NCBI RefSeq assembly: GCF_005047635.1
Contig: NZ_SUKC01000013.1
Span: 19,861-83,860 of the forward strand
DNA length: 64,000 nt
Direction: 5' to 3'
Source: Arthrobacter sp. CAU 1506
Lineage (GTDB): Bacteria > Actinomycetota > Actinomycetes > Actinomycetales > Micrococcaceae
The notes beneath the pieces are model-generated. The model was not told the origin of the DNA and did no database searches. It saw only the letters and a list, made by a program, of their open reading frames with translations. Of this stretch, positions 1-8,493 are shown piece after piece; position 1 is the first letter of the stretch; the number at the start of each line of letters is the position of its first letter. The translations under genes were made by a program, and so were the position numbers.

Positions 1-1162
1 ACATCAGCCAGTCCAGCCTTAGGTGGTACGGCGCGAACTGCCGCGGCATCCGCTGCGGGTCCCCGGGCTTGCCCTTGAAGCCGTACTCCTGCCAGTGGAC
101 GCCGTCCGTCGACCCTTCCACCACCACCTCGTACCGTTGGCGGGTGATAGACCCGAACGCGCCGTAGGCGTTGGCCAGATGCCAGCTGTTGAAGCTGGCG
201 TTCATCAGCTGGCGCTTGGCGAACAGGTTCTTCAGCGGCCAGTAGCTCAGATAGACCAGCAGGGCGCTGGCCGCGAGCACCAGCACGATGAACCACATCG
301 GTTCCGGCTGATATCGCGGAGTGAAGTCGCCCACCGGCAGGATGGCCTGCACCGCGCCGTCGGACACCGCCGAAAAGGCCAGCAGGATGGTCAGCGTGTT
401 CAGCCAGGCGAAGTTGCCGGATGCCACCAGCCACAGCTGCGTGATGATCACCACCGCGGCCGCGATGCTGCCTACCGGCTGCGGAAAGAACAGGAAAAAG
501 GGCACCACCAGCTGGGCGAAATGGTTGCCGGCCACCTCCACTTTGTGCAGCGGTTTGGGCAAATGGTGGAAGAACCAGCTGGCCGGGTTCGGCATCGGCT
601 GGGTCTCGTGGTGGTAGTACAGGGCGGTCAGATCCCGCCAGACGGTATCGCCGCGCATCTTGATCATGCCGGCGCCGAACTCCAGCCGGAACACCAGCCA
701 GATGAACAGCCACAGCACCGGCGCCGGCGGCGCTACCCGGTCCGAGCCCAGGAACGCGGCCAGGAATCCGGCCTCCAGCAGCAGCGTCTCCCAGCCGAAG
801 CCGTAAAAGGTCTGTCCCACGTTCACGATGGACATGTACAGGAACCACAGGGCCAGGAACGCCACCAGCGGCACCCACGGCGGCCCCAGCTGCGGCAGCC
901 CGGCCACCAAAAGTGCGGACATCACGACGCCGGTGCCCGCCACGGCGCGCAGCCTCCCGTCGGTGTAGCCCCAACGGAACAGGGTGAAGCCGCGCGGCGT
1001 GCGCCGTTCCAGCAGCTGTGGCACCGGGAGCAGCCCGTGTTCGCCCAGCAGGGCGGGGAACTGGGCCAGGGCGGAGGCGAAGGCAATCAGGAACACCGCG
1101 GCGATGCCCCGCTGCAGCACCTGCCGCGCCAGCTCGAACCCCTCGGCACTGAACCACTCCAT
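1..1162 (-). CDS. Lipase maturation factor family protein (C-terminus cut by window edge)
   Basis: The reverse strand from the ATG at 1162 stays open to base 1, so the gene runs out of the window and only about 387 N-terminal residues are seen. The protein is a multi-pass membrane protein. It carries the family signature RGDTVWRDLTALYYHHETQ followed by PMPNPASWFFHHLP, and near the cut edge the segments EGSTDGVHWQEY and KPGDPQRMP, all typical of lipase maturation factor 1 (LMF1) relatives. In vertebrates LMF1 helps fold lipases in the endoplasmic reticulum; the role of bacterial members is not established. The start follows a GGAGGTGCC stretch that could be its ribosome site. Family assignment is firm, function in this cell is not. 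Confidence 0.85.
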   Translation of the reverse strand, partial: MEWFSAEGFELARQVLQRGIAAVFLIAFASALAQFPALLGEHGLLPVPQLLERRTPRGFTLFRWGYTDGRLRAVAGTGVVMSALLVAGLPQLGPPWVPLVAFLALWFLYMSIVNVGQTFYGFGWETLLLEAGFLAAFLGSDRVAPPAPVLWLFIWLVFRLEFGAGMIKMRGDTVWRDLTALYYHHETQPMPNPASWFFHHLPKPLHKVEVAGNHFAQLVVPFFLFFPQPVGSIAAAVVIITQLWLVASGNFAWLNTLTILLAFSAVSDGAVQAILPVGDFTPRYQPEPMWFIVLVLAASALLVYLSYWPLKNLFAKRQLMNASFNSWHLANAYGAFGSITRQRYEVVVEGSTDGVHWQEYGFKGKPGDPQRMPRQFAPYHLRLDWLM

Positions 1163-1204
1163 GGCACCTCCAACGCTACGGCGGACCGGTCGGGTGTCAA
1201 CAGC

Positions 1205-1455
1205 GGGCCGGCACACCGGCAGCCCGCTCAAGCGGGAAAGTCCGGCCCGTGCAGCAGGCCCGGCTCAGGAGAGCCGGGCCCACGGCACGCTCGCGGGAGT
1301 CCCGCCCATGTAGCGGGCCCGGGCGGAGCCCTGCCCGCGGCACGCTCACGGGAGTCCCGCCCATGTAGCGGCCCGGGCGGAGCCCTGCCCCAGGGCACGC
1401 TCTCCGGGAACCCGCGCCCATGCAGCAGGCCCGGCTCAGAAGAGCCGGGCCTGCA
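1205..1455. repeat. Intergenic 55-bp tandem repeat, about four copies
   Basis: A block with the core GCACGCTC-CGGGA-CCCGCCCATG recurs at 1285, 1340 and 1395, exactly 55 bp apart. A more diverged copy begins near 1230. Two copies contain a GGCCCGGCTC/GAGCCGGGCC hairpin (about 1257-1280 and 1428-1451) that could stop transcription. No credible gene lies here; open frames in it come from the repeats. It fills the gap between the MFS small subunit and the lipase maturation factor gene, both on the minus strand. Confidence 0.8.
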
Positions 1456-1500
1456 GATGCGTACCGCTTGACCGGCGCGGCCGGCCATGGGTTTGAGGGT

Positions 1501-1602
1501 TTAGCCGAAGAGCGCCGGCACCTTCATCAGGGTCTGCGTGATGCCGTAGAGCAGCGGGATGCCGACCAGTACCCAGCCGAGGGCTACTTGTGCTTTCTTC
1601 AT
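1501..1602 (-). CDS. MFS transporter small subunit (33 aa)
   Basis: This short gene encodes 33 residues: MKKAQVALGWVLVGIPLLYG followed by ITQTLMKVPALFG. It is one hydrophobic helix with a Lys-Lys start. Its ATG lies one base past the stop codon of the oxalate/formate-type carrier, and a strong GGAAAGGAGGCC ribosome site overlaps the end of that carrier gene, so the two are translated as a pair. Small one-helix proteins in this position are recognised as the small subunit of oxalate:formate-antiporter-family MFS carriers. A role in assembly or stability of the carrier is inferred. It is easily missed because of its size. Confidence 0.8.
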   Translation of the reverse strand: MKKAQVALGWVLVGIPLLYGITQTLMKVPALFG

Positions 1603-1603
1603 G

Positions 1604-3004
1604 TCAGGCCTCCTTTCCGGCCATCGCGGATTCGCCGGCTTCGCGGGCCGGGGCCTCGTGGTATTTGCTGTCCACTGGCTTGACCATCAGGTTGGCAATG
1701 AAGCCGATGACCAGCAGGCCCACCATGGTCAGCAGCGCCGGCTGGTAGGCCTCCGCGGTGAGTTCGCCCGGCTTGCCCTGGGCGTCCAGGAAGGCGTTGA
1801 CAATCAGCGGGCCGGCAATGCCGGCGGCGGACCAGGCGGTGAGCAGGCGGCCGTGGATGGCGCCCACTTGGAAGGTGCCGAACAGGTCGCGCAGATAGGC
1901 CGGAACCGTGGAGAAGCCGCCGCCGTAGAAGCTGATGATGACGGCCGCCAGCAGCACGTACAGCCCGGTGGAGGAATGGCCGAACAGGGCCAGTACCACG
2001 TAGAGCACGGCGCCGACGCCCAGGTACAACATGTAGTTGTTCTTGCGGCCCAGATAATCGGACGTGGTGGACCAAACAAACCTGCCGCCCATGTTCGCGA
2101 TCGAGAGCAGTCCGACGAAGCCCGCGGCCACGCCCGCCGTCACCAGCGAAACGCCGTCGGGCTGGCGGAAGAAGTCCTGGATCATCGGCGAGGCCTGTTC
2201 CAGGATCCCGATGCCGGCCGTGACGTTGCAGAACAATGCGATCCAGACCAGCCAGAATTGGCGGGTCTTGATGGCGTTCTTGGCCGAGACGTTCGCCGTG
2301 GTGACCAGCGCCTTGGCCTTGAGCTTGCTGGGGTCAAAGCCGTCCGGCTTCCAGTCGGCGGCCGGCACCTTGATGGTGAATGCGCCGAACAGCATGTAGG
2401 CCAGGTAGACCACGGCCAGGGTCAGGAAGAGTTTGCCGACCGCGTCGCCGCTGGCCACCCAGCCCGGCGTGCCGTCGAAGCTGGGGTCATAGAACTGCAG
2501 CAGCGCAGTGGAGACCGGGCTGGCGATCAGTGCACCGCCGCCGAAGCCCATGATCGCCATCCCGGTGGCGAGGCCTGGCCGGTCGGGGAACCACTTGATC
2601 AGCGTGGACACCGGGGAGATATAGCCGATGCCCAGGCCGATGCCGCCGATCACGCCGTAGCCCAGGTAAACCAGCCAGAGTTGGCCGGTGAAGATGCCCA
2701 GCGAGCCGACCAGGAAGCCGGTGCTCCAGAAAACCGCCGAGGTGAACATGGCCATCCGGGGACCGTTGCGGTCCACCCAGGTGCCCATCACCGCAGCGGA
2801 CAGGCCTAGCATCACCATGGCAATGGAGAAGATGATGCCGATCTCGGTCAGGCTGACGTCAAAGTGGGCCACCAAGGCGTTCTTGTACACGCTGGTGGCG
2901 TAGGCCTGGCCGATGCAGAGGTGCACGGCCAGGGCCGCCGGCGGAATCAGCCAGCGGTTGAAGCCCGGAGGGGCGATCGTACGCGATCGGTCCAACCAAC
3001 TCAT
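1604..3004 (-). CDS. OFA-family MFS transporter (oxalate/formate antiporter type)
   Basis: The product is a 466-residue twelve-helix MFS carrier. The helix 2-3 loop reads GTWVDRNGPR, helices 4-5 contain the glycine-rich GLGIGYISPVSTLIKWFPDR characteristic of oxalate:formate antiporters (OFA family), and the second half has GGRFVWSTTSDYLGRK. OFA carriers move small carboxylates across the membrane; the substrate here cannot be told from sequence. The ATG at 3004 is chosen because AAAGGA lies nine bases upstream; an in-frame TTG at 3022 would skip that site. The gene is followed by its small subunit. Nothing nearby encodes oxalate or formate metabolism; the formate-dehydrogenase-like gene is 35 kb away. 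Confidence 0.85.
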   Translation of the reverse strand: MSWLDRSRTIAPPGFNRWLIPPAALAVHLCIGQAYATSVYKNALVAHFDVSLTEIGIIFSIAMVMLGLSAAVMGTWVDRNGPRMAMFTSAVFWSTGFLVGSLGIFTGQLWLVYLGYGVIGGIGLGIGYISPVSTLIKWFPDRPGLATGMAIMGFGGGALIASPVSTALLQFYDPSFDGTPGWVASGDAVGKLFLTLAVVYLAYMLFGAFTIKVPAADWKPDGFDPSKLKAKALVTTANVSAKNAIKTRQFWLVWIALFCNVTAGIGILEQASPMIQDFFRQPDGVSLVTAGVAAGFVGLLSIANMGGRFVWSTTSDYLGRKNNYMLYLGVGAVLYVVLALFGHSSTGLYVLLAAVIISFYGGGFSTVPAYLRDLFGTFQVGAIHGRLLTAWSAAGIAGPLIVNAFLDAQGKPGELTAEAYQPALLTMVGLLVIGFIANLMVKPVDSKYHEAPAREAGESAMAGKEA

Positions 3005-3139
3005 CGTTGGGCGTCCTTTCAAAGACGGGGTGTGAAGCAGAACTGCAACATGTGTTTCAGTTCACATCCTTACTGATAGTTGAGCTGGGCAACCGGATTA
3101 GCCCGGCGTGTCGTGTTCCCCGCTCCCGCTGCGCCTGCC

Positions 3140-3300
3140 CGCTGCATCAGTCATGCCGGACTGACCGCTACCCGCCGGCGCCAGCCAAACCGGCTGCCCG
3201 CGCCCGCTGCGCATGCCCGCTCCCGCTGAGTCTGTCCGCTCCCGCTGAGTCTGTCCGCTCCCGCTGCGCCTGCCCGCCCGCTGCGCCTACCCGATCTCAC
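3140..3300. repeat. Degenerate intergenic repeats in the divergent MFS-sialidase gap
   Basis: The 3005-3391 gap between two divergent genes has an AT-richer half at about 3035-3080, where the MFS promoter probably sits. The rest is built from variants of CCCGCTCCCGCTG, including two back-to-back copies of a 17-bp unit TGTCCGCTCCCGCTGAG around 3225-3260. No gene is supported here. Confidence 0.65.
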
Positions 3301-3391
3301 GGCGCCTGCCATTCCGCCTGCCGCTGCCCGCTGCCCACCAGTCATTCGGCTGCCCCTGCCCTCCGGGCACCGAGGCCGGTACCGTGGAGGA

Positions 3392-4993
3392 ATGGAACAG
3401 GTCCTCGCCGTGCGAGGCGTGGGCGGCTACCGCCGCTACCGGGCTCCGGCGCTCGCCGTTGCCCCATCCGGCAGCGTGATCGCCGCCTATGCCGGCTTGG
3501 ACGGGCAGGGCGGACCACCCCGCTCCGGTGACCTGCTGCTGCGCCGCAGTTTCGATGGCGGAACCAGCTGGGAACCGCAGCAAGTTCTCTGGGCGGGCCA
3601 AGCCGGGCAGACGCCGAGCCGGCCTGGGCTGTTGTCCGACGCCGCAACCGGACGGATTTTGATGGCCTTCGTCGCGCGCGACAAAGCCGGCAGTGCCGAT
3701 CCGGTTGCTGCCGAAGCTGCCCGTCGATTTGAACTGATGTCATCCGACGACGACGGCGCCACCTGGCAGCACCGGACAGTCACCCCGCGCCTTGCCTCGG
3801 ACACCGTAACGGGATTGGAGGGCGCCGGCTCAGGGACCGGAGTGCATACCGGGCCGTTCGCCGGACGGCTGCTGGTGCAGTTCGCTGTGACGGCAGATGG
3901 CGGTCGGCCAGGGGCAGCGTCCGGCTACAGCGACGACCACGGTGACAGCTGGACTGTCGGCGAGCCGCTGGACGCGCCGAACCCAGGTACAGCGGTCTCG
4001 GAGGTGCTGGGGGCCTCCGAGGCCCTCGGGGCACCGATTGCTTTCCCAGCCGTGAAAATGCCGGAGCCGGACCCTGACCCGGGCGCCGCGGCCTGTCTGC
4101 CCGATGGCCGAGTGCTGCTGCACCTGAGCGCGGCTCCCAACCGGTGGGCGGCTGTCTCCGATGACGGCGGGCACAGCTATGGGCCGCTGCATGCGGTCGA
4201 GGAGCTGGCCGATTCCGGTAGCCCCGGCTCACTGATTCGCTTCGACGGATTGCCATCACTGGGCGGACTGGCCGCCCAGGTGAGCCGCCACTGGTTGCTG
4301 GCTGCCAATTGCCAAGATCCAGTGCTGAACCGGAACGTGGTGCTCAGCCTGTCGCGGGACGACGGAGATTCCTGGCCGCACAAACTCACCATCTGGCGCA
4401 GCGGCGCCAGCGGTCCTGCCGTGGTGAGGCTGGCCGACGGACGGATTGGCGTGCTGTATGAGCGGCAGGGTAGCCGCGAACTGGCCTACGCTACTGCCGA
4501 TCCCGGGATGCTCCGGATGGCCTGGCCCCGCGGAGCGGTGACGCGAAAGGCCAGCGCCGGCTCTGCGGGATCGGCGCACGAGACCGGCCCGCTCCCAGTG
4601 GTCGGTGATTACCCGCTGCGCTTCGACATGGTCCTGCAGGCGATCCTCAGCACGGACAAGGGGCTGCCGGAGCCGGGCTATCGGGCCGGGGACATGCTGC
4701 TTTTTGCTGGGCGGGCGCAGGTTATGGGGTCGCAGTTCATGAGCGTGCAGCTGTCCGGCACTTTCGACAACGCCGAGGATTTTCCGCCGCGGGAACTTGG
4801 GCCGGGTGCGGTGGAGCGTTACCTCCATCCCGTCCATACGGTGACTGCCGCCGACGTCGCTGCCGGCAGCTTCACCCTCGTCTTCACGTGCACGGCAGCC
4901 CCGGTGAATGGCGCTTCCGGAAGTGCTCCCGAGGTGGGACGACGGCGGGAGTTCAGACTCGACGTCGTTAGCGGAGAAATCAGCGAGGGGTGA
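3392..4993 (+). CDS. Sialidase/exo-alpha-sialidase-like BNR-repeat protein
   Basis: The 533-residue product is a predicted six-bladed beta-propeller glycosidase. An N-terminal YRRYRAPALAV segment resembles the (F/Y)RIP region of sialidases. Asp-box (BNR) repeats follow: SFDGGTSW at 53-60, SSDDDGATW near 117, YSDDHGDSW near 179, VSDDGGHSY near 255 and SRDDGDSW near 321. There is no signal peptide, so it would act inside the cell. About 150 C-terminal residues lie beyond the propeller. GGAGGA sits only one base before the ATG, so a GTG at codon 7 is a possible alternative start. The family also contains non-sialidase hydrolases, so the substrate is uncertain. Confidence 0.75.
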   Translation: MEQVLAVRGVGGYRRYRAPALAVAPSGSVIAAYAGLDGQGGPPRSGDLLLRRSFDGGTSWEPQQVLWAGQAGQTPSRPGLLSDAATGRILMAFVARDKAGSADPVAAEAARRFELMSSDDDGATWQHRTVTPRLASDTVTGLEGAGSGTGVHTGPFAGRLLVQFAVTADGGRPGAASGYSDDHGDSWTVGEPLDAPNPGTAVSEVLGASEALGAPIAFPAVKMPEPDPDPGAAACLPDGRVLLHLSAAPNRWAAVSDDGGHSYGPLHAVEELADSGSPGSLIRFDGLPSLGGLAAQVSRHWLLAANCQDPVLNRNVVLSLSRDDGDSWPHKLTIWRSGASGPAVVRLADGRIGVLYERQGSRELAYATADPGMLRMAWPRGAVTRKASAGSAGSAHETGPLPVVGDYPLRFDMVLQAILSTDKGLPEPGYRAGDMLLFAGRAQVMGSQFMSVQLSGTFDNAEDFPPRELGPGAVERYLHPVHTVTAADVAAGSFTLVFTCTAAPVNGASGSAPEVGRRREFRLDVVSGEISEG

Positions 4994-5102
4994 CGCGGCT
5001 CTCTGCCTCGTCGGCAGTGTTCTCCGGGTAGCAGTGTGCAAGGATTTAACCGGGATCAACGACGCCGCCGTCACGGTGGCGATGAGGCAGAACGGAGTGG
5101 GA

Positions 5103-6767
5103 GTGCAGGACAAGGACCCGGACCAGGAATCCATGTCGCCCATGACTCCGCAGGCGGGAATGCTGCCGATCATCAAGCCGAAGAACGTTCCTGCCCCCGA
5201 CCCGGGCACCGGCCGCTCCGCGGCTCCCGGACGCACCGGCTCCACTGCCGGTCCGCAGACGACGCATCCTCCGGTGCCGCGTCCCACAGACCGGCCAGTG
5301 GCCAAGCAGGTCAAGCCGGTTCCGACCGGAACCGCACCATTGCGCGCTTCAGCGGCGGCCTCCCGGTCCAACGTGGCGGCGCGCCGCATGCTCCGCAAGC
5401 TCGTGCAGGGCGAGGCGCCGCCCACGGCGCCGATGAGCATTGTGGAGCGGCTGGCGGGCAGCCCGTACGCCAACCCGATGATCCAAGCGGCCGGTATCGA
5501 CACGTCCGCACGGATCACGTTGGACTTCGCCTTGGACGTGGCGGAAACCATGTTCCGCTACGGGGCCGGCGCGCTGGAGGTGGAAACCAGCATCATTGCC
5601 GTCACGGCGGCGTTCGGCCTCAGCGACATCGACGTGGACATCACCAACCAGTCGGTGCTGATCAACTACGCCAAGCCGGACACCGTGCCGATCACCGTGA
5701 TGCGCGTGGTGCGGTCCTGGACCAATAACTACGCCGGACTGTCTCTGGTGCACGAGCTGGTTACCGACATTGTCAACGGTGGTGTGGGCCGGAGTGAAGC
5801 CAAGGAGCGGCTGCAGGAAATCACCTCCCGGCCTAAGCCGTTCCCGCGCTGGATGGCGATCGGGGCTGGCGGCGTTTTTGCCGGGGCCATCGTTGCCTTC
5901 CTGGGTGGCAGCATTTTTGCGGCCCTCGTGGGTAGCATCTCCACCCTGTTGATGGGGTTGGTGGGGAAGAAGCTGAGCAAATGGCGGATGCCGGACTTCT
6001 TCATCACCGGCATCGGCGCCTGCCTGGCCACGGTGATAGCGCTGCTGTTCTGGGCCCTGCATGTGCCGTTAAGTCCGTCGCTGGTGATCGCCGGCGGCAT
6101 CTTGTTCCTGCTGCCCACCGGTCGGTTGGTTTCAGCCACGCAGGATGCCATCAACGGCTTCCCGGTGACTGCGTCCGGGCGCTACCTTTCGGCCTTCTTC
6201 ACCTTTGCTGCCATTGCCGCGGGCGTAGCGGTGGGGCTAGTGGGCGGCACAATGATCGGCATCAGCCTTCCGGAAGTTTTCGTGCAAGGCGAGGGGAGCT
6301 ACCCCTATATAGTGCGGGCACTCCTGCTGGTGGTGGCGACGATGGCCATCTGCATGACCGAGCAGACCAAACTGAACATGCTGCTGCCCACCGCCGCCGT
6401 CGGCTTGGCAGGGCTGCTGATTTACGACTTTGTCCTGTGGGCGGGAATCGGGGACCGGATCGCCCCCGCCATCGGCGCCGTGGTGATCGGTTTCCTGGGC
6501 CGTATTGTCGGCCTGCGGATGGGCTCGCCGCAGCTGGTGGTGGCCGTCCCCGCGGTGCTGTTCCTGCTGCCGGGACTGACCGTGTTCCGGTCCATCTTTG
6601 AACTGACCGTCAACTCGGAGGCGCCGTTCAACGGAATCCTCGGCCTGTTCGGTGCGCTGACCGTGATCCTGGCGATCGCCGGCGGCGCGGTGCTGGGCGA
6701 CAACCTGGCCCGCCCGTTCACCAAGGGCTTGGGATCGAACGAAAACCGGCGGGCCCGGCGCCGGTAG
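5103..6767 (+). CDS. Threonine/serine exporter family protein (ThrE)
   Basis: ThrE-type exporters of Corynebacterium and relatives expel threonine and serine using the proton gradient. The soluble N-terminal domain shows the conserved FALDVAETMFRYGAGALEVE and VRSWTNNYAGLSLVHEL segments (about residues 140-230). It is followed by roughly ten hydrophobic helices arranged as the two membrane modules of the family. The first ~110 residues are proline-rich and look disordered. The open frame begins upstream inside the sialidase gene; the GTG at 5103 is preferred because GGAG lies five bases before it, with an ATG at 5082 as alternative. The gap to the sialidase stop is about 110 bp. The 230 bp after the stop contain nothing recognisable. 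Confidence 0.85.
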   Translation: MQDKDPDQESMSPMTPQAGMLPIIKPKNVPAPDPGTGRSAAPGRTGSTAGPQTTHPPVPRPTDRPVAKQVKPVPTGTAPLRASAAASRSNVAARRMLRKLVQGEAPPTAPMSIVERLAGSPYANPMIQAAGIDTSARITLDFALDVAETMFRYGAGALEVETSIIAVTAAFGLSDIDVDITNQSVLINYAKPDTVPITVMRVVRSWTNNYAGLSLVHELVTDIVNGGVGRSEAKERLQEITSRPKPFPRWMAIGAGGVFAGAIVAFLGGSIFAALVGSISTLLMGLVGKKLSKWRMPDFFITGIGACLATVIALLFWALHVPLSPSLVIAGGILFLLPTGRLVSATQDAINGFPVTASGRYLSAFFTFAAIAAGVAVGLVGGTMIGISLPEVFVQGEGSYPYIVRALLLVVATMAICMTEQTKLNMLLPTAAVGLAGLLIYDFVLWAGIGDRIAPAIGAVVIGFLGRIVGLRMGSPQLVVAVPAVLFLLPGLTVFRSIFELTVNSEAPFNGILGLFGALTVILAIAGGAVLGDNLARPFTKGLGSNENRRARRR

Positions 6768-6999
6768 GGACGCCGGTAACGACGCCGGTCGAGGCGCGGG
6801 CCGGAGCAGGGGTGCATGCGCTGAGGCCGCCGGGCCGGAGTCGCCGGCCGACGGGCTCGGAGCCGCCGGAATTCGTTCCGGTGGTCGACCAAGGCGCGCC
6901 GGCGCCGCGCGGAGACCGGGATTAGCGATGGCCGCGGCCGGTCCGCATCGGGTCGGAGCTGCTGGACCAAAGGGGCGCGCTTGCTCGATGCGAGCCGGA

Positions 7000-7887
7000 T
7001 CAGGCTGGTTCGTTCTCCGGGAAGATCTGCCCCACCGGGGTGCGCTTCTCCGCCTGGAAAGCGTCTTCGGCCCGGCCGTAGGCCCAGTAGCCGGAGATCG
7101 AGACCTGCTCGCGGGAGAGCCCATGGTCCTTGAACAGGACGTCCCGCAGCGACTTCACCTCGCCGCGCTCGCCGTGGACGAATGCATCCACCCGGCCCTC
7201 GGGCCACTCCAGAGCGGAGATGGCGTCCCGCAGCATGGTCGCGGTCCCGGGCGTCTGGCCGTGGCGGAACAACCAGTGGACCTGCAGCCCGGCCGGGGTT
7301 CCCAGCTCCTGGACATCGGCCTCGGAGTCCACCTCCAGGAAGGCATGGCCGCGGGCATCCGGGGACAAAGCTTCGATAGCGGACGCAACGGCGGGAAGTG
7401 CGGAATCGTCGCCCGCGAAAAGGTACCAGTCGGCCTCGGGATCGGGGCGGTAGGCGCCGCCTGGGCCGTTGAACATCATCCAGTCGCCCGGCTTGGCCCG
7501 CGCGGCCCAAGGTCCGGCGAGGCCTTCTTCGCCATGGACGACAAAATCGACGACGACTTCGCGAGTCTCGCGGTCAACCCGCCGCACGGTGTAGGTGCGG
7601 GTGACAGGCAGCTTATCGGCCGGCAGCGTCTCCTTGAGCTCTGCCACATTGACCGGGAGTTCCACGTCGAGCGACGGATCCAGGAAGAAGATCTTGATGT
7701 ACGGGTCGGTCGCTGCCTTCTCTGCGTACCTCTCGGCAAAAGATTCAAAGGCGTCTCCGCTGGCATACACGCGGACCATGTGCTTCGAAAGCCACTCAGT
7801 GCGCGTCACCTGGAGGTTGGTCTGCACGCGCGGGGGCCGGCCGCTCCGTCCGGGGCGGGCGGGGGCTGCTGCCGGTTGCGTCTGCAT
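7000..7887 (-). CDS. Siderophore-interacting protein (FAD-dependent ferric-siderophore reductase)
   Basis: This 295-residue protein belongs to the ViuB/SIP family. These cytoplasmic flavoproteins release iron from imported siderophores by reducing it with NAD(P)H or ferredoxin. An FAD-binding barrel carries the RTYTVRR motif and the loop GDWMMFNGPGGAY. The C-terminal SIP domain has WYLFAGDDSALPA and ends with SGYWAYGRAEDAFQAEKR. An IdeR-type iron box lies about 35 bp before the start, so the gene should be switched on when iron is scarce; the likely repressor, ideR, is in this window at 28,435. No siderophore synthesis or uptake gene lies beside it. Confidence 0.9.
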   Translation of the reverse strand: MQTQPAAAPARPGRSGRPPRVQTNLQVTRTEWLSKHMVRVYASGDAFESFAERYAEKAATDPYIKIFFLDPSLDVELPVNVAELKETLPADKLPVTRTYTVRRVDRETREVVVDFVVHGEEGLAGPWAARAKPGDWMMFNGPGGAYRPDPEADWYLFAGDDSALPAVASAIEALSPDARGHAFLEVDSEADVQELGTPAGLQVHWLFRHGQTPGTATMLRDAISALEWPEGRVDAFVHGERGEVKSLRDVLFKDHGLSREQVSISGYWAYGRAEDAFQAEKRTPVGQIFPENEPA

Positions 7888-7917
7888 AGGCGTACTACTC
7901 CTGACAAAGGGAAACTG

Positions 7918-7939
7918 CTACTTAGGCAAACCTAACTCA
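7918..7939 (-). promoter_or_regulatory. IdeR/DtxR iron box upstream of the siderophore-interacting gene
   Basis: Positions 7922-7935 read TTAGGCAAACCTAA, a near-perfect dyad matching the core of the DtxR/IdeR operator (TTAGGTTAGGCTAACCTAA type). It lies about 35 bp before the ATG at 7887, where an iron repressor would block transcription. IdeR encoded at 28,435 has all the metal-binding residues expected of an iron sensor. Confidence 0.8.
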
Positions 7940-8115
7940 CCTCCGAGTGATTCCCAATTTATGAGTCTGGAAGGTCATCTTGGCGGGGAAACGGCCGCTC
8001 GTCATGGCGGGGCATGCAGGGTGCTGGCAACCTGGTGTCTTTGAGCGGGCCAGCGGCCGGGCTTCTGCGATCGGGCCTCGGTGCTCGGTAGGGGCTGTCC
8101 ACGTTCAGCAGGAAC

Positions 8116-8185
8116 TGTCCATGTTTTGGGGCGACCTAAGCTCCTGACCTGCGGCAACGCCGAACGGTCGCGCAAAACATGGACA
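8116..8185. repeat. REP-like palindromic element, copy 1
   Basis: A 13-bp perfect inverted repeat TGTCCATGTTTTG/CAAAACATGGACA bounds a 70-bp element. A second inner arm GCGACC/GGTCGC follows, and the centre contains AAGCTCCTGACCTGCG. Copy 2 at 8333-8406 has the same centre. The surrounding 7,940-8,490 stretch has no supportable gene. Confidence 0.7.
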
Positions 8186-8332
8186 CCTTGAAGGTCCGGC
8201 CGGGCAGTCGACGCTCCAGAGAGAGGGGGCGGCATTCGCGCGGTGTGCGCTGCGGCTCCAGAGAGAGCGGACGTTCGTGTGGTGGTCCACTGGCGGCCAC
8301 TCGGCTGAATTCGCTCCCATGTATCGGACTAA

Positions 8333-8406
8333 CGTCCCATGTATTAGGCCCGCTCCAAGCTCCTGACCTGCGACGATGCAAATGACCTCGCCGAAACGTG
8401 GGAGCG
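8333..8406. repeat. REP-like palindromic element, copy 2
   Basis: This copy shares the centre AAGCTCCTGACCTGCG with copy 1. Its outer arms, CGTCCCATGTATT on the left and AAACGTGGGAGCG on the right, are imperfectly complementary. A further CTCCCATGTATCGG fragment lies just to the left (8323-8336). It is about 90 bp beyond the end of the uracil-DNA glycosylase gene. Confidence 0.6.
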
Positions 8407-8493
8407 AGTATCAGTAAGTCCGGCGGGGGAGCAATGCATTGAAGGGTTCCGCCCCGCCCCGTACTCGGCGTCCAGCCGGCCGGCCGCACCGGC

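Noticed and set aside
1205..1455. CRISPR array
   Set aside because: Repeats are contiguous with no variable spacers of regular length; this and the other repeat blocks are plain tandem repeats. No cas gene is in the window.
23..1471. A 482-codon plus-strand frame over the lipase maturation factor gene
   Set aside because: The minus strand reads as a clear lipase maturation factor; the plus-strand frame is His/Gln/Arg-rich nonsense ending in the 55-bp repeats.
4256..5551. A 431-codon minus-strand frame across the sialidase-ThrE junction
   Set aside because: It spans two plus-strand genes with good family motifs and shows no domain itself.
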